Of a stretch of DNA of 5,886 nucleotides, positions 5,243-5,886 are shown in pieces (positions within the stretch are counted from its first letter, which is position 1; every line of letters starts with the position of its first letter). The stretch lies in assembly GCA_943328365.2 (NCBI GenBank), contig CALPZT020000114.1, forward strand, positions 1 through 5,886. Direction: 5' to 3'. The notes beneath the pieces are model-generated. The model did no database searches and was not told where the DNA came from. It saw nothing but the letters and a program-made list of their open reading frames with translations. The position numbers and the translations under genes are program-made. Origin of the DNA: Bifidobacterium breve. Its GTDB lineage: Bacteria; Actinomycetota; Actinomycetes; S36-B12.

Positions 5243-5886
5243 TTACGGCTTCGGACGATACTGCTTGATGAGCAGGCCCTTGATGTCGAGCGGTGCCTTG
5301 AGGAACCCGAGCTTGAGCATCTTCTCTGCCGGCGCCTTCAGGTCGCGCGCGACGATTGTGGACGGGAAGTACGACGGATTCGAGGCGCGAGCCGTGGCGA
5401 GGTCAATCTCGGTGAGCGGCAGTGATGCCTGAAGGATCTTGTCCCAACCCGCCTTGGTCGAAGCAAACTTATTGACCTCGTAAATCGACTTCTGGAAGGC
5501 GAGGATTGTCGCCGGGTTCTTCGCCGCATAGTCGGCAGTGGTAACCCACATCCCGATTGCGCTCTCATCGTCGAAGAATGCAATGCCGGGTGAGCCAAGA
5601 TTCGTCATGCCGGCCGCGATGCAGGCCGAGCCGAAAGGCTCGACCGTGAAGCCAGCGTTCGTCGTGCCGTTCTTCACCGCATCGACGACCTGCGGGAAGG
5701 GCAGGGTGACGAAGTTGATGGTTGACGGATCGCCCCCGGCGTTCTTCACTGCCTGGGCGATCGTGACCTCGCCCTGAGCCCCACGAGCCGGCACTGACAC
5801 GGTCTTGCCGCTGAGATCCTTGAAAGACTTGATCCCCGAGGTCGGTGAGATGCATACGCCGGTGTCGTCGAGCTTCTTGGCGAGCG
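5243..5886 (-). CDS. ABC importer substrate-binding protein (SsuA/TauA/NMT1-like), N-terminus off window
   Basis: Seen: 213 C-terminal residues; the frame stays open to the right edge, so the true start and any signal peptide or lipobox lie beyond 5886. The visible part starts LAKKLDDTGV, then has the family-typical SFKDLSGKTVSVPARG segment, LPFPQVVDAVKNGTTNAGFTVEPFG (ligand-cleft and hinge region) and a late helix with ILAFQKSIYEV. A GTG at 5800 could be mistaken for a start, but it lies within the conserved GKTVSVP strand and would remove the first lobe. Known: proteins of this periplasmic-binding fold deliver sulfonates, nitrate, thiamine pyrimidine precursors, riboflavin or aromatic acids to TauC-type permeases. 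Inferred: with the linked ring-cleavage genes, the ligand may be a pyridine derivative. The ligand cannot be read from sequence. Confidence 0.92.
   Translation of the reverse strand, partial: LAKKLDDTGVCISPTSGIKSFKDLSGKTVSVPARGAQGEVTIAQAVKNAGGDPSTINFVTLPFPQVVDAVKNGTTNAGFTVEPFGSACIAAGMTNLGSPGIAFFDDESAIGMWVTTADYAAKNPATILAFQKSIYEVNKFASTKAGWDKILQASLPLTEIDLATARASNPSYFPSTIVARDLKAPAEKMLKLGFLKAPLDIKGLLIKQYRPKP

Noticed and set aside
5243..5800. Short binding-protein gene starting at a GTG at 5800
   Set aside because: The frame continues to the window edge with family-typical sequence (DLSGKT) directly before it, so the GTG is an internal valine codon of a longer gene.
1..5886. CRISPR arrays, tRNA or rRNA genes, insertion sequences, prophage parts
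   Set aside because: No spaced direct repeats, RNA-gene signatures, transposase motifs or terminal inverted repeats were seen; the window is almost wholly coding on one strand.

Overview
The window reads as one compact catabolic gene cluster from a high-GC bacterium, most likely an actinomycete. The grounds are GC-rich codon third positions, GTG and TTG starts, and a likely leaderless promoter. No ribosomal or other taxonomic marker is present, so this placement is inference. All seven genes lie on the minus strand, so the biological order runs from the right edge (5886) to the left edge (1). Plus-strand open frames look like shadows of these genes.

From right to left, the first block (5886-2881) is a complete-looking ABC importer of the SsuABC/TauABC (NMT1/nitrate-sulfonate-taurine) class. 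It holds a periplasmic-type substrate-binding protein (N-terminus off the window), two different inner-membrane permeases that overlap by ATGA, and an ATPase. A short gap (2880-2796) follows. It carries a near-perfect inverted repeat over a -35-like TTGACT, and a -10-like TACCGT that places the transcription start at or next to an ATG. The second block (2795-1) holds an alpha/beta hydrolase, a NicX-type 2,5-dihydroxypyridine 5,6-dioxygenase overlapping it by ATGA, and a glutamine-synthetase-family ligase that runs off the left edge.

The dioxygenase keeps the NicX iron-ligand pattern (SHVGWG and CHFDIP, giving His270, His321 and Asp323). A hydrolase beside NicX is what the nicotinate/picolinate lower pathway predicts: NicX opens 2,5-dihydroxypyridine to N-formylmaleamate, and NicD removes formate to give maleamate. 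The working model is therefore an imported N-heterocycle or its precursor, opened and deformylated, with a GS-like ligase that either gamma-glutamylates an amine-bearing substrate or intermediate, or assimilates the released ammonia. The ring hydroxylase, maleamate amidase (NicF) and maleate isomerase (NicE) are not in the window. The combination of NicX/NicD, a GS-like ligase and a dedicated two-permease importer is the main point of interest.
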